This document shows, piece after piece, positions 1-9,500 of a stretch of 48,361 bases of DNA. The notes beneath the pieces were generated by a model. It searched no databases. It was not told the origin of the DNA and worked only from the letters and a program-made list of their open reading frames with translations. Position 1 is the stretch's first letter; every line of letters begins with the position of its first letter. The position numbers and the translations under genes are program-made. Source of the stretch: Gemmatimonadetes bacterium bin94 (lineage in GTDB: Bacteria; Gemmatimonadota; Gemmatimonadetes; Longimicrobiales; Gaopeijiaceae); the NCBI GenBank assembly GCA_002238865.1, contig MPNE01000031.1:1-48361 (forward strand), given 5' to 3'.

Positions 1-96
1 GAGCATCTCGTAGGTGGCGATGTTGATCCGGGCGGCGAGGTCGGCGATGCGTTCGCCGAGTTCAAAGAGGTCGTCGTTCATGGGGTTGTCGTTCAT
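1..96 (-). CDS. DUF222/HNH endonuclease-like protein, N-terminal fragment (runs off window)
   Basis: A minus-strand reading frame starts at ATG 94-96 and runs off the left edge, giving about 32 residues beginning MNDNPMNDDLFELGERIADL. A good ribosome site (TAGGAG) sits about 8 nt upstream. The stretch ELGERIADLAARINIATYEM resembles the opening helix of DUF222 proteins, which usually carry a C-terminal HNH nuclease domain. The nuclease domain itself lies outside the window, so the assignment rests on one helix. A second ATG (M6) at 79-81 is an alternative start. The long non-coding stretch upstream (97-967) would be its promoter region. Confidence 0.5.
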   Translation of the reverse strand, partial: MNDNPMNDDLFELGERIADLAARINIATYEML

Positions 97-427
97 GGGG
101 TCGTGCTCCTAACGTCAGATACGGCAATGAGTTACCCCTGAAAGATAACGGCGGCATTCGGGACCTCCCGTAGCGGCCCGGGACGCGAAAACCCGGGTCG
201 GGACGGCTTCAAGGGGTACTTCGGCCGCGTTCGCCCCGCAGCGGCCCGCGTGCGGCTTCCAGCAGCCTTCCAGCACGGCATCCCGCACGTCGCCGAAGCC
301 GCGGTCCCAAACCTGTCCATGGCTGGTTGGGACTGCTTCTTGGCGATTTGGGACAACGGGGGGTCGGGCCGTTGCGCAGCCACGGTGGCGCAGCGCACGA
401 TGGCGGGGACAACCGCGTGGCGTTGAA

Positions 428-568
428 CGTTGCTCGCCCCTGCCGGGCACCGTTGCTCGTCCTGCCGGGAACGTTGCTCGTCCTGCCGGAACCACTGCTC
501 GCCACTGCCGAACCGGCTGTCGCGACTTGCGCGAAATCGTGCCTCGCCACTGCCGAACCGGCTGTCGC
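428..568. repeat. short tandem array plus 26-bp direct repeat
   Basis: Units of the form CGTTGCTCGTCCTGCCGG recur at 428-446 (variant), 451-468 and 472-489, with a degenerate fourth unit near 494-512, giving a period of about 21 bp. A second repeat, starting CTCGCCACTGCCGAACC, occurs identically at 498-523 and 543-568. A 21-bp period preserves reading frame, so this may be the remnant of a low-complexity coding tail, but no intact gene contains it. Confidence 0.7.
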
Positions 569-699
569 CAGACAACCGGCGGCCGTCCCCACCCCCGACC
601 GCGCCTCGCCCCCCCGACGTTTCCGCGGCAAAACCAGGGACCCCGGCATGTCTGGATGAGACAGCATCCAGCGGCCGGGGCCCCACGCAACGGCCCGGG

Positions 700-759
700 C
701 CCCCCCCCCCCCCCCCCCCCCACCCCCCCACCCCCCAGCCCCCCCACCCCCCCCACCCC
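700..759. repeat. poly-C tract
   Basis: An uninterrupted run of about 22 C residues (700-721) is followed by C-rich DNA with scattered A and G to about 759. Homopolymers this long are unusual in bacterial genomes and are prone to length errors in assembly and to slippage in vivo. It lies between divergent genes, so a length change would break no protein. Confidence 0.9.
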
Positions 760-967
760 GGTCACCTTGCCCCCGTCCACGCCGAGGCGCCCGGAAAGCG
801 CTCAGCCCAACAGGGCCGGAGGCACCCCGGTGCGCATCCGCGGGTTGCCAAACCCCCGCCCCCGCTGGCGCAAACCCGAAATACGGACCACAATGCCCCC
901 GGGGACATCCACGAATGCCCGCCACGCGGCGGGTGCCCGGCCGACACGTTTTCCGCAGGAGAAACAG

Positions 968-2449
968 ATGACCAGACCCGCAATTCACGCCGGCGCCAGG
1001 CGACTCTCAGCCATTGGCCCGAGCCGGGGCGCGCACGCCCCACTGCTCGCCACCCTGTGTCTCGCGGCCACCGCCGTGACGCACCCCGCCCTCGCCCAGC
1101 GTCCCGCCGAGGGCTCCGAGGCCGCCGCCTACGTGGCTGTCGATGCCGAGTCCGTCGCACTGCAGGGCGTCACGCTGATCGACGGCACGGGCGGACCGCC
1201 GCTCCGCAACCAGACCATCGTCCTCGAGGGCAACCGCATCGCCGCCGTCGGCCCTGCGGACGAGGTCGGCGTTCCCGAAGGCGCCCAAGCCCTCGACCTG
1301 TCAGGCCACACCGTCATGCCCGGGATGGTCGGCCTTCACGACCATCTCTTCTACATGGCCGCCGGCGGCCGCATGCACCCGATGAGCTACACCGGCCAGC
1401 GCCTGTACCTCGGCTCCGGAGTCACCAGCATCCGCACCACCGGCAGCCTCGCCACCTACGCCGAGCTCAACCTCAAGGACGAGATCGAGCGCGGCCTGCA
1501 GCCGGGCCCCCGCATCCACATCACCGCGCCCTACATGACCGGCGACGAAAGCCTGAACATCATGACCCGGTTCAGGAGCCCCGAGCAGGCGCGGCGCTTC
1601 GTGCGCTACTGGGCCGCGGAGGGCGCAACATGGCTGAAGGCGTACACCACGATCAGCACGGACGACCTGGCCGCGGCGATCGACGAGGCCCACAAGGCGG
1701 GGATCAAGGTGACCGGCCACCTCTGCTCGATCAGCTTCACCGAGGCCGTCGCGCTCGGCATCGACAACATCGAGCACGGCCTGTCCACCAACAGCGACTA
1801 CTCGCCGACCAAGGTAAAGGACGAGTGCCCCGCGGATCTGCGCGAAACAGCCACCTCGGTGGACGTGGAGGGACCCGAGGTTGCGGCCACCTTCCGGGCC
1901 ATGATCGACAACAACGTGGCGATGACCTCGACGCTGGCCGTCTACGAGCTCTTCGTGGCCGGCCGCCCGACCCGCGACGCGCGCACCCTGGCCGCGATGG
2001 CGCCCTCCGTACGCGAGGACTACCTGGCCGCCAAGGCCCAGATCGACGAGATCGGCCCGCCGGAAGACGGGTTCCTGAACGCAATGGCCTACGAAAAGGC
2101 CTTCTACGACGCGGGCGGCGTACTGGCCGCGGGCGTGGATCCGACCGGCAACGGCGGCGCCCTCGCGGGCTACGGCGACCAGCGCAACTACGAGCTGTTC
2201 ATCGAGGCCGGGTTCGCCCCATCGGACGCGGTGAAGGTGCTGAGCTCCAACGGCGCCCGGGTGCTGGGCGTATTCGAAGACCTGGGAACGGTCGAAGCCG
2301 GCAAGATCGCCGACCTGGTGGTCATGCGCGGCGACCTGACCGCGAACCCGTCGGTGATCCGCGAAGTGACCATCGTCTTCAAGGACGGGATCGGCTACGA
2401 TTCACCCGCCATGCTCGACGACGTGATCGGGCGGGTGGGTATCAACTGA
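968..2449 (+). CDS. exported amidohydrolase family protein (paralogue 1)
   Basis: A 493-residue protein with an N-terminal leader (hydrophobic about 25-42, ending ALAQ). It has the amidohydrolase fold signature: an N-terminal beta-sandwich segment (GVTLIDGTG), then MPGMVGLHDHLF with metal ligands H124 and H126, a likely carboxylated lysine in TWLKAY (K224), TGHL (H251), NIEHGL (H270), and the C-terminal GTVEAGKIADLVV. This places it with imidazolonepropionase/prolidase-like exported amidohydrolases; the substrate cannot be told from sequence. The start is chosen at ATG 968 because AGGAGA lies just upstream and a signal peptide follows; the frame is open further upstream only through poly-C DNA. 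It is closely related to the gene at 3329, and the two flank a DUF1295 gene in one transcription unit. Confidence 0.88.
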   Translation: MTRPAIHAGARRLSAIGPSRGAHAPLLATLCLAATAVTHPALAQRPAEGSEAAAYVAVDAESVALQGVTLIDGTGGPPLRNQTIVLEGNRIAAVGPADEVGVPEGAQALDLSGHTVMPGMVGLHDHLFYMAAGGRMHPMSYTGQRLYLGSGVTSIRTTGSLATYAELNLKDEIERGLQPGPRIHITAPYMTGDESLNIMTRFRSPEQARRFVRYWAAEGATWLKAYTTISTDDLAAAIDEAHKAGIKVTGHLCSISFTEAVALGIDNIEHGLSTNSDYSPTKVKDECPADLRETATSVDVEGPEVAATFRAMIDNNVAMTSTLAVYELFVAGRPTRDARTLAAMAPSVREDYLAAKAQIDEIGPPEDGFLNAMAYEKAFYDAGGVLAAGVDPTGNGGALAGYGDQRNYELFIEAGFAPSDAVKVLSSNGARVLGVFEDLGTVEAGKIADLVVMRGDLTANPSVIREVTIVFKDGIGYDSPAMLDDVIGRVGIN

Positions 2450-2459
2450 AGCCGTTGCG

Positions 2460-3302
2460 GTGCTCGACTTCCTTCATCTTCCGCTGACGGGAACGCCCTT
2501 CGGGACAGCGCTCGAGGTGTGCGTGATCGTCACGTTCGTGGCGTGGCTGGTGTCGGTGATCACCCGCGAGGTCTCCACGATCGATCGCCTCTGGTCCCTC
2601 TGCCCGCCCGTCTACTGCCTGATCGTAGCGTTTGCGATCGGCTTCCAATCGGTGCGCGTCGATCTCGTAGCGGCTTTGGTGGTTCTGTGGGGTGTGCGGC
2701 TGACCTTCAACTTTGCCCGCAAGGGCGGCTACAGGAAGGGCGGCGAGGACTACCGGTGGGCGAAGGTCCGCGAGAACACGGGACCGGTGGGTTTCCAGGT
2801 ACTCAACATCACCTTTATTCACCCGGTACAAATGCTCCTCCTGTGGCTCATGGTCTCGCCGATTCACAGGGCGTGGCAGTTCCGCGACGTGCCGCTGGGC
2901 CCGCTCGACTACATGGCGGCGGGGCTGTTCCTCGTGTTCTGGGTCGGCGAAGCCGTCGCCGACCGGCAGATGTGGGACTTCCAGCAGGACAAGAAGCAGC
3001 GGATCGCGGCCGGCGAGGATGTCGCGCAGCCGTTTCTCACCACCGGGCTTTTTCGCTACAGCCGACACCCGAACTACTTTTGTGAGATCGCCATGTGGTG
3101 GGTCATCTACCTGTTCGCCGTCGCGGCATCCGGCGAATGGCTGCACTGGACGGGGCTGGGTTGCATCGGGCTTACACTGCTCCTGATTCCGTCCCTGCGC
3201 ATGACCGAGGAGATCTCCGCCGGCAAATATCCCGGCTACCGCGACTACCAGGCGACCACTCCGGCCTTGATCCCACGACTACGGCCCGGATCGGCGAATT
3301 GA
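2460..3302 (+). CDS. DUF1295 (steroid 5-alpha-reductase-like) integral membrane protein
   Basis: A 280-residue protein with several hydrophobic segments (about 20-36, 50-80, 118-135, 155-170, 215-250) and the conserved C-terminal DUF1295 block LFRYSRHPNYFCEIAMW followed by KYPGYRDYQ. DUF1295 proteins belong to the steroid 5-alpha-reductase/isoprenylcysteine methyltransferase fold; most are uncharacterised NADPH-dependent reductase candidates in the inner membrane. It begins with GTG at 2460, only 10 nt after the upstream amidohydrolase stop, with no clear Shine-Dalgarno, so translation is probably coupled. The next amidohydrolase starts 26 nt downstream, suggesting a three-gene operon. Confidence 0.87.
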   Translation: MLDFLHLPLTGTPFGTALEVCVIVTFVAWLVSVITREVSTIDRLWSLCPPVYCLIVAFAIGFQSVRVDLVAALVVLWGVRLTFNFARKGGYRKGGEDYRWAKVRENTGPVGFQVLNITFIHPVQMLLLWLMVSPIHRAWQFRDVPLGPLDYMAAGLFLVFWVGEAVADRQMWDFQQDKKQRIAAGEDVAQPFLTTGLFRYSRHPNYFCEIAMWWVIYLFAVAASGEWLHWTGLGCIGLTLLLIPSLRMTEEISAGKYPGYRDYQATTPALIPRLRPGSAN

Positions 3303-3328
3303 GTCTCATCCACCCAGGAGAATCCAGA

Positions 3329-4765
3329 ATGAAAACGAGAAGTATTGCAAGGGCCGCGATGCCCGCGTTCGTACTGATGGCCATCACCGCTGGCACCTTG
3401 TCCGCCCAGCGACCCGAAGCGGGCTCCGCAGCTGCCGGATACGCGGTCGTCAACGCAACCGCCGGCGTGGCCGCGCTCACCGGCGTCACCCTGCTCGACG
3501 GGACGGGCACGCCCGCGCGGCGCGGCCAGACGGTCGTGATCTCCGGCACCCGAATCGCCGCGGTGGGACCGGACGGCTCGGTCGACATCCCCGACGGCGC
3601 CGAAGTCATGGACATGGCTGGCCACACGGTCATGCCGGGCATGATCGGCCTGCACAACCACCTCTTCTACACCGCCGCCGGGGGCCGGTCCGCCCAGCTC
3701 ACCTACAGTGCGCCCCGGCTCTACCTGGGCAGCGGCGTGACCAGCGTGCGGACCACCGGCAGTCGGCAGCCCTACGCCGAACTCAACCTGCGCGCCGAGA
3801 TCGAAGCCGGGAGGACGCCGGGTCCACGCATCCACATCACCGCCCCCTATGTCACGGCCGGCGGCGGCATCTCCGGCATGACCATGCTCGAATCCCCCGA
3901 ACAGGCGCGGCGCTTCGTGCGCTACTGGGCCGCCGAGGGCGCGACCTGGCTCAAGGCGTACACCAACATCCGCACCGAAGAACTCAGCGCGGCCATCGAC
4001 GAGGCGCACCAGCAGGGGATCAAGGTGACGGGCCACCTCTGCTCGATCAGCTTCACGGAGGCCGTCGCGCTCGGGATCGACAACATCGAGCACGGACTGG
4101 CCACCAACAGCGACTACTCGGAGGGGCGCGGGCAGGACGAATGCCCGAGCAACCTCTGGGACGACGCCGTGGCGGTCGACGTGAACGGACCCGAGGCGCA
4201 GGCCACATTCCAGGCAATGATCGACGCGGGCGTCGCCATGACCTCGACGCTGGCCGTGTACGAACTCTTCATCCAGGGCCGCCCCACGCGCGACGCGCGC
4301 TCGCTGGAAGCCATGTCGCCCGCCGTGCGCGAGGACTACCTGGCGGCCAAGGCCCAGATCGACGAAATCGGACGCGCCGAGGACGAATTCCTCACTGCGA
4401 TGGCCTACGAGAAGGCGTTCTACGACGCCGGCGGCCTGCTCGCATCGGGCGTCGATCCCACCGGCAACGGCGGCGCGCTTCCCGGCTACGGCGACCAGCG
4501 CAACTTCGAGCTCCTGTCGGAAGCGGGGTTTGCGCCCCACGAAGTGGTGCAGGTCCTGAGCGCCAACGGGGCACGTGTGCTGGACGTCTTCGAGGACCTG
4601 GGGACCGTCGAGGCGGGGAAGATCGCGGATCTTGTGGTGATGAGCGGCGACCTGACCGCCGATCCGTCGGTGATCCGCAACGTCACGGTCGTGTTCAAGG
4701 ACGGTGTCGGATACGATTCTTCCCGGATGCTGGCCGACGTGAGGGGGCGGGTGGGCATCAACTGA
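3329..4765 (+). CDS. exported amidohydrolase family protein (paralogue 2)
   Basis: A 478-residue paralogue of the gene at 968. It has a Sec leader ending near TLSAQ (residue 27), GVTLLDGTG, MPGMIGLHNHLF with H109 and H111 as metal ligands (HNH where paralogue 1 has HDH), TWLKAYTNI with the likely carboxylated lysine, TGHL, NIEHGL and GTVEAGKIADLVV. Long stretches match paralogue 1 exactly, for example LCSISFTEAVALGIDNIEHG. The start at ATG 3329 has AGGAG nine nt upstream and gives a clean signal peptide; the frame is open further upstream only inside the DUF1295 gene. The position next to paralogue 1 suggests tandem duplication around the DUF1295 gene. Substrate unknown. Confidence 0.88.
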   Translation: MKTRSIARAAMPAFVLMAITAGTLSAQRPEAGSAAAGYAVVNATAGVAALTGVTLLDGTGTPARRGQTVVISGTRIAAVGPDGSVDIPDGAEVMDMAGHTVMPGMIGLHNHLFYTAAGGRSAQLTYSAPRLYLGSGVTSVRTTGSRQPYAELNLRAEIEAGRTPGPRIHITAPYVTAGGGISGMTMLESPEQARRFVRYWAAEGATWLKAYTNIRTEELSAAIDEAHQQGIKVTGHLCSISFTEAVALGIDNIEHGLATNSDYSEGRGQDECPSNLWDDAVAVDVNGPEAQATFQAMIDAGVAMTSTLAVYELFIQGRPTRDARSLEAMSPAVREDYLAAKAQIDEIGRAEDEFLTAMAYEKAFYDAGGLLASGVDPTGNGGALPGYGDQRNFELLSEAGFAPHEVVQVLSANGARVLDVFEDLGTVEAGKIADLVVMSGDLTADPSVIRNVTVVFKDGVGYDSSRMLADVRGRVGIN

Positions 4766-4844
4766 CGGATGATTTGCCGTCAACCCGACGCGGGATGTAA
4801 ACTGACCCTACCGACACGACACACCTCAACCTGGAGACCCAGGC

Positions 4845-6491
4845 ATGCCGCGCCCCTTGAGGATCGTACCGTTCTTCGCCGCCCTGGCGGCCGTTATGTG
4901 GGTTGCTTCCTGCGGCGGAGATGGTGGCACGATCGTGCCCCCCCCTCCGCCCAACCAGTCCCCGGCGGCCGTCGGCTCGATCGCGGCTCAGACGATTGCC
5001 GCGGGCGAGTCCGTCACGGTCAACGTGGCCTCGAACTTCAACGACCCCGACGGGGACGCGCTGACCTATACGGCCGCGACCTCGGACGCGGGCGTGGCGA
5101 CGGCCTCGCTGGCCGGCAGCAACGTCACGATCACGGGCGTGGCGGCGGGGAGCGCCACGATCACCGTCACAGCGCGCGACCCCGACGGCGCGACGGCCAC
5201 CCAGTCGATCGGCGTAACGGTCGAGGCGGCCAACCAGGCGCCCGTGCCCGTGGGCTCGCTGGGCGACCTCTCCTTCCCCGAGGGCGGCGAAGTCACGGTG
5301 TTCGTCGCCGAGTACTTCAGCGATCCCGATGGGGACGCGCTCACCTACACGGCGGCGAGTTCCGACACGACGGTCGCAACCGCCACAGCGTCGGACACAA
5401 CGGTGGTGGTTGCCGGTGTCGGCGCGGGAAGCGCGACCGTAACCGTCACCGCCACCGATCCGGGCGGCCTGTCCGCTACGCAGGACATGGCGGTCATGAT
5501 CCTGCAGGGCAACCAGGCCCCGCAGCTGGCCGACTCGATCCCGGCACAGATGATCGTGGTGGGCGAAACGATCATGATCGTCGTGTCCGGTCACTTCATG
5601 GATCCGGAAGGGGCCGAGTTGACCTTCGAAGCCGTAAGCTCGGATACGGGTATCGCCACCGCGCTGGCCTCCAATGACACGGTCACGATCGGGGGTGTGG
5701 CGGCGGGCCGCGTGTCCGTGACGGTGTCGGCGTCGGATCCGGAGGGTCTGGCGGCGTCGCAGGAGGTAATGGTGACGGTGGAGCAGGCGATGTCGAACCG
5801 TGCGCCGCAGATGGCCGACGAAATGATCCCCTTCCCCGCGCACGATCTGGTCCTCGACAGCGCGATCGTGCTTGACGTGTCCGGGTACTTCGTCGATCCG
5901 GACGATGACCCGCTCGTCTACACGGCAACCACGTCGGACGAAGCCGTGGCGACGGCAGCGGTGGATGGCTCCGTGGTCACCACCACGGCGCTGTCGGCGA
6001 TGGAGGACGAAGTGCTCGCGGTTACCCTGACCGTGACGGCAACGGATCCGGAGGGACTGTCGTTCTCGCAGGAAGCGGAGGTGTTTGTTGCGGTGGAGGA
6101 CTATTCTCCCTGGGTGGGGTTGACGATCAGTGAGGAGGCCAAGCTCGTGTTCGGCCCCATCACTCTGGGCGGTTGCTTCACCAGGGCCTTTATCCGGCTT
6201 GCAACGGCAGCGACCGGCCAGATCGACGTCCACTGGACGGAGTGGCAGTTGAGGAAGGGGACCGGCTGGGTCCGGGTGCCGGACACCCGAAAGGTGGCGC
6301 CCGACGACATGCCCAGCACCGACGTGATCTGTCCCTACACGGCTCTCGAGGACGGCACGGCCGCAGCCGGGACCTACCGGGTGGTGGGCGAAGTCACGAT
6401 CATGGACGCCGATGGCAACCCCGTCCGGATTCGCCAAAGAACCGAGAACGAGTTCACGCACAACCCGGAAGAGGGGGACAAGGGCTCATAA
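4845..6491 (+). CDS. multi-Ig/cadherin-like repeat lipoprotein (4 repeats)
   Basis: A 548-residue predicted lipoprotein: the signal peptide ends in WVASC (lipobox Cys23) and is followed by a PPPPP linker. Four repeats of about 90 residues follow; each opens like APVPVGSL, continues with F-DPDGD-L-YTA, and ends with ATVTVTATDPGGLSATQ-type strands. The DPDGD turn is typical of bacterial Ig/cadherin-like folds and may bind calcium. Residues about 415-548 form a different C-terminal domain with two cysteines (GGCF, VICPY) that I do not recognise. ATG 4845 is preceded by GGAG. The stop TAA (6489-6491) overlaps an ATG, and the next repeat protein starts at once, so the pair is probably co-transcribed. 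Likely role: cell-surface adhesion or ligand binding. Confidence 0.85.
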   Translation: MPRPLRIVPFFAALAAVMWVASCGGDGGTIVPPPPPNQSPAAVGSIAAQTIAAGESVTVNVASNFNDPDGDALTYTAATSDAGVATASLAGSNVTITGVAAGSATITVTARDPDGATATQSIGVTVEAANQAPVPVGSLGDLSFPEGGEVTVFVAEYFSDPDGDALTYTAASSDTTVATATASDTTVVVAGVGAGSATVTVTATDPGGLSATQDMAVMILQGNQAPQLADSIPAQMIVVGETIMIVVSGHFMDPEGAELTFEAVSSDTGIATALASNDTVTIGGVAAGRVSVTVSASDPEGLAASQEVMVTVEQAMSNRAPQMADEMIPFPAHDLVLDSAIVLDVSGYFVDPDDDPLVYTATTSDEAVATAAVDGSVVTTTALSAMEDEVLAVTLTVTATDPEGLSFSQEAEVFVAVEDYSPWVGLTISEEAKLVFGPITLGGCFTRAFIRLATAATGQIDVHWTEWQLRKGTGWVRVPDTRKVAPDDMPSTDVICPYTALEDGTAAAGTYRVVGEVTIMDADGNPVRIRQRTENEFTHNPEEGDKGS

Positions 6492-6530
6492 TGTCAACTT
6501 CACTTGACATCATGTAAACCACACTTGACA
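6491..6530 (+). promoter_or_regulatory. clustered TTGACA/TGTCAA half-sites at the start of the second Ig lipoprotein
   Basis: An AT-rich patch between two GC-rich genes holds ATGTCAA (6491-6497) and its inverted copy TTGACAT (6504-6510), then a degenerate ATGTAA and a further TTGACA near 6525. The inverted repeat overlaps the proposed TTG start at 6504. TTGACA also matches the sigma-70 -35 consensus. A short ATG-initiated frame of eight codons (6491-6517) lies inside. It may be an operator, a promoter or both; I cannot tell which. Confidence 0.4.
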
Positions 6531-9500
6531 CCTCGCCGCGCTGCTGTTCTGGCCGTTCTGGCCACGGCCTGGGTGTTCGCGTGCGACAACCCGCAGCCGC
6601 CCGAGCTGTGCGGGTCGATCGCCGAGCAGACGATCACGGTGGGGGAGTCGGTCACGGTGCAGTTGTGCTTCGACGATCCCAACGGTGACATCCTCGATCA
6701 CGGGGTCGTGAGCTCGGACCCCGCGGTGGCCACCGCGGTCGCCACGGGCAGCACCGTGACGGTCACGGCCGTGTCGCCAGGTGTCGCCCTCGTGACCATG
6801 ATCGTGACGGACCCGACGGGGCTGAAGGCGCAGCAGAGCTTCCGGGTGGTGGTGCCGAACCGGGCGCCTGCGACGGTCGGCACGATGCCGGACCGGGAGC
6901 TGATGGTCGGCGACTCGGCCTCGCTCGACGTGTCGGGATATTTCAGCGAGCCCGACGGGCAGAGCCTCGGCTACGCGGTGACGGTCTCGGACTCGAGTCG
7001 CCTGAAGGCGGCGGTGGAGGGGGCCGTGTTGACCGTCGTGGCGGTGGCCAAGGGGGAGGTAGTGGTCAACGTGACGGCGACGGATCCGGGCGGCCTCTCG
7101 GCCATGCAGAGCTTCCTCGTGACGGTCCCCAACCGGCCACCGGTCCCGGTCGACTCGATCGCCGCGCGGATCGTCGAGGCCGACCACGCCGACACCGTGG
7201 ACGTGTCCCCCTTCTTCGCCGATCCGGACGGCGACCCGCTGTCCTACGCGACCGCCGTGTCGGACAGCGCGGTGGTTGCCGCGCCGGTCTCGGGAAGCGC
7301 CGTGGTGGTGACGGGACTCGCGAAGGGCGAGGCGGAGGTAACGGTGACCGCCACCGACGACGAGGGGCTGTCGGCGGAGCAGCGCTTCACGGTAACCGTT
7401 CCGAACCGGGCGCCGCTGGTGGCGGACACGATACCGGCGCGGACGCTCTTCAAGGACGAGGCCGATACGCTGGTGCTGGCGCGCCACTTCACCGATCCCG
7501 ACGGCGACGCGCTCACGTGGGGCGCCGGGACGTCCGACGGCGGCGTGGTGGCGCTGGAGTTGTCGGCGGCGGCGGGCACGCTCGCAGTTACGGCCGTCGG
7601 ACAGGGCGAGGCCGAGGTCACGGTGACCGCCACCGACCCGGAGGGCCTGGCCGCTCAGCAGCGCTTCCTGGTGACCGTGCCCAACCGGGGACCGGTCGTG
7701 GCGGACAGGATACCCGCCCAGACGCTGTACAAGCGGGAAACGATGCCGCTGGACCTGAGCCCGCACTTCAGCGACCCGGACGGTGACGCCCTCGCGTACG
7801 TCGCCGAAACGACGAACGCCACCGTGGCCAAAGCGGCTGTCTCGGGCACGACGCTGACCATCCAGGCCGGTGCCCAGGGCGAGGCCGTCCTCACAGTGAC
7901 CGCCACCGACCCGGCCGGCCTCTCGGCACGTCAGAGCTTCACGGTCACGGTGCTCAACCGCGCACCGACCGTCACCACCCCCATACCTGAACAGACCATC
8001 GCCATTGGCATACCCGACACGGTCGACCTTGCCCAGCACTTCACCGACCCCGACGGAGACACCCTGGAATACACGGCCGAGGCGAGTTCGCGGACCGTGG
8101 TCCGGATCACCCTGCGCGGGGCCAAGGTCATATTGCGCGCGCGAACGAAGGGCACCACCGAGGTAAGCGTGACCGCCACCGATCCCGACGGCCTCGGGGC
8201 AGCGCACACCTTCACGGTAGTCGTCGCCAATCAGGCGCCGACGGTGGCCAGGCCGTTCCCGGAACTCACCATCGCCAGGGACGAAAACCTGACGTTCCCG
8301 ATCTCGGGCTATTTCTCGGATCCGGACGGGGACGCCCTCGCCTACTCCGGAAGCACGGCCAATACCCGGATCGCCCGCGCCTCGGTATCGGGCACCGCGG
8401 TAACGCTCACGGGCGTGACAGCCGGGGAGACCACGCTCACGCTGACGGCCACCGACCCGGAAGGTCTCACGGCCAACCTGACCGCGCGCATCACAGTCGC
8501 CGGGACGGGCGGAGGCACGCCGACCCCGGTCGGAACCATCCCGGATCAGACGATCAGCCAGCGCGTCGAGCGCAGTCTGAACGTGTCCGCGTACTTCCAG
8601 GATCCGAACGGCGATGCGCTCAGGTATCGCGCCACGACAGCCAACAGCGCGGTCGCCACGGCCTCGGTGTCGGGAGCACGGGTGACCGTCCGGGGTGTGG
8701 CGACCGGCGAAACCACGCTGTCGGTAACGGCCACCGATCCCAATGGCCGTTCCGCGGCCCAGACCACGCGGATCGTCACTGTCGTCCCCGGGTCAGGCCC
8801 GGTGGCCGCGGGCCCGATTCCGGACCAGAACGTCCAGACGGGACGGACGAGTCTGCTGTACCCGAGCTCCTATTTCCAGGATCCGGACGAGCGCAGCCTC
8901 AACTTCAGCGCGACCTCCTCCAATGCGCGGGTGGTCACCGCGACGGGATCGGGGGACGCGGTCACGCTTACCGGGGTCGCGGAGGGCCAGGCCACGGTAA
9001 CCATTGCGGCCACCGATTCCGACGGCCTGTCGGCCACGCAGACGGCGCGGGTCAACGTGGGCCAGTCCGGTCAGGGCCCGGAGTCGGTGGGCTCGGTGGA
9101 TGACGCGTCGCTGGACGCCGGCGAGGAGCTGACCGTCGAGATGGATTCCTACTTCAGACACCCCAGCGGCGATCCCCTGGCCTACACGGCGGGAACATCC
9201 GACGCCGGAGTCGCCTCGGCGGCGATGACAGGCGCCACGCTGCTCGTCACCGCCCAGAGCGCCGGCACGGCCACAATCACCGTCGTGGCCACGGATCCGG
9301 CGGGCAGTTCGGCCACCCAGCGCTTCGCCGTCACGGTGACGGGCAGTGACGGCGGCGGCGGCGGCAGCGGCTTCAGCCTCACCATCCAGTATCACTCCTC
9401 CGCCACGGCAGCCGTCAGGTCCGCGGTGGGCGGTGCGGCGGCAAGTTGGGAGTCCATCCTGTCCGCCACGGACTTCGCGGATGTGACCCCGAGTTCAAGC

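Larger units (their letters stand above)
97..967. other. 870-bp intergenic region, no convincing gene
   Basis: I find no supported gene here between the divergent HNH-like gene and the first amidohydrolase. Several frames stay open on both strands only because the DNA is so GC-rich; their translations are Arg/Gly/Pro/Ala-rich with no recognisable domain. The stretch contains a short tandem array (about 428-512), a 26-bp direct repeat (498-523 and 543-568) and a long poly-C tract (700-759). The only clear functional element is the ribosome site AGGAGA just before the ATG at 968. Confidence 0.6.

Noticed and set aside
430..2487. A long plus-strand frame running through the poly-C tract and over the first amidohydrolase
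   Set aside because: Its translation is Arg/Pro-rich and out of frame with the conserved amidohydrolase motifs; the poly-C and repeat DNA simply lacks stop codons.
4763..4782. Six-bp hairpin after the second amidohydrolase as a terminator
   Set aside because: TGACGG/CCGTCA has an eight-base loop and no T-run, so it is too weak to call.
4845..9350. Regularly spaced repeats resembling a CRISPR array
   Set aside because: The period is about 265-270 bp, in frame, and encodes Ig-like domains; there are no short identical repeats with unique spacers and no cas genes.
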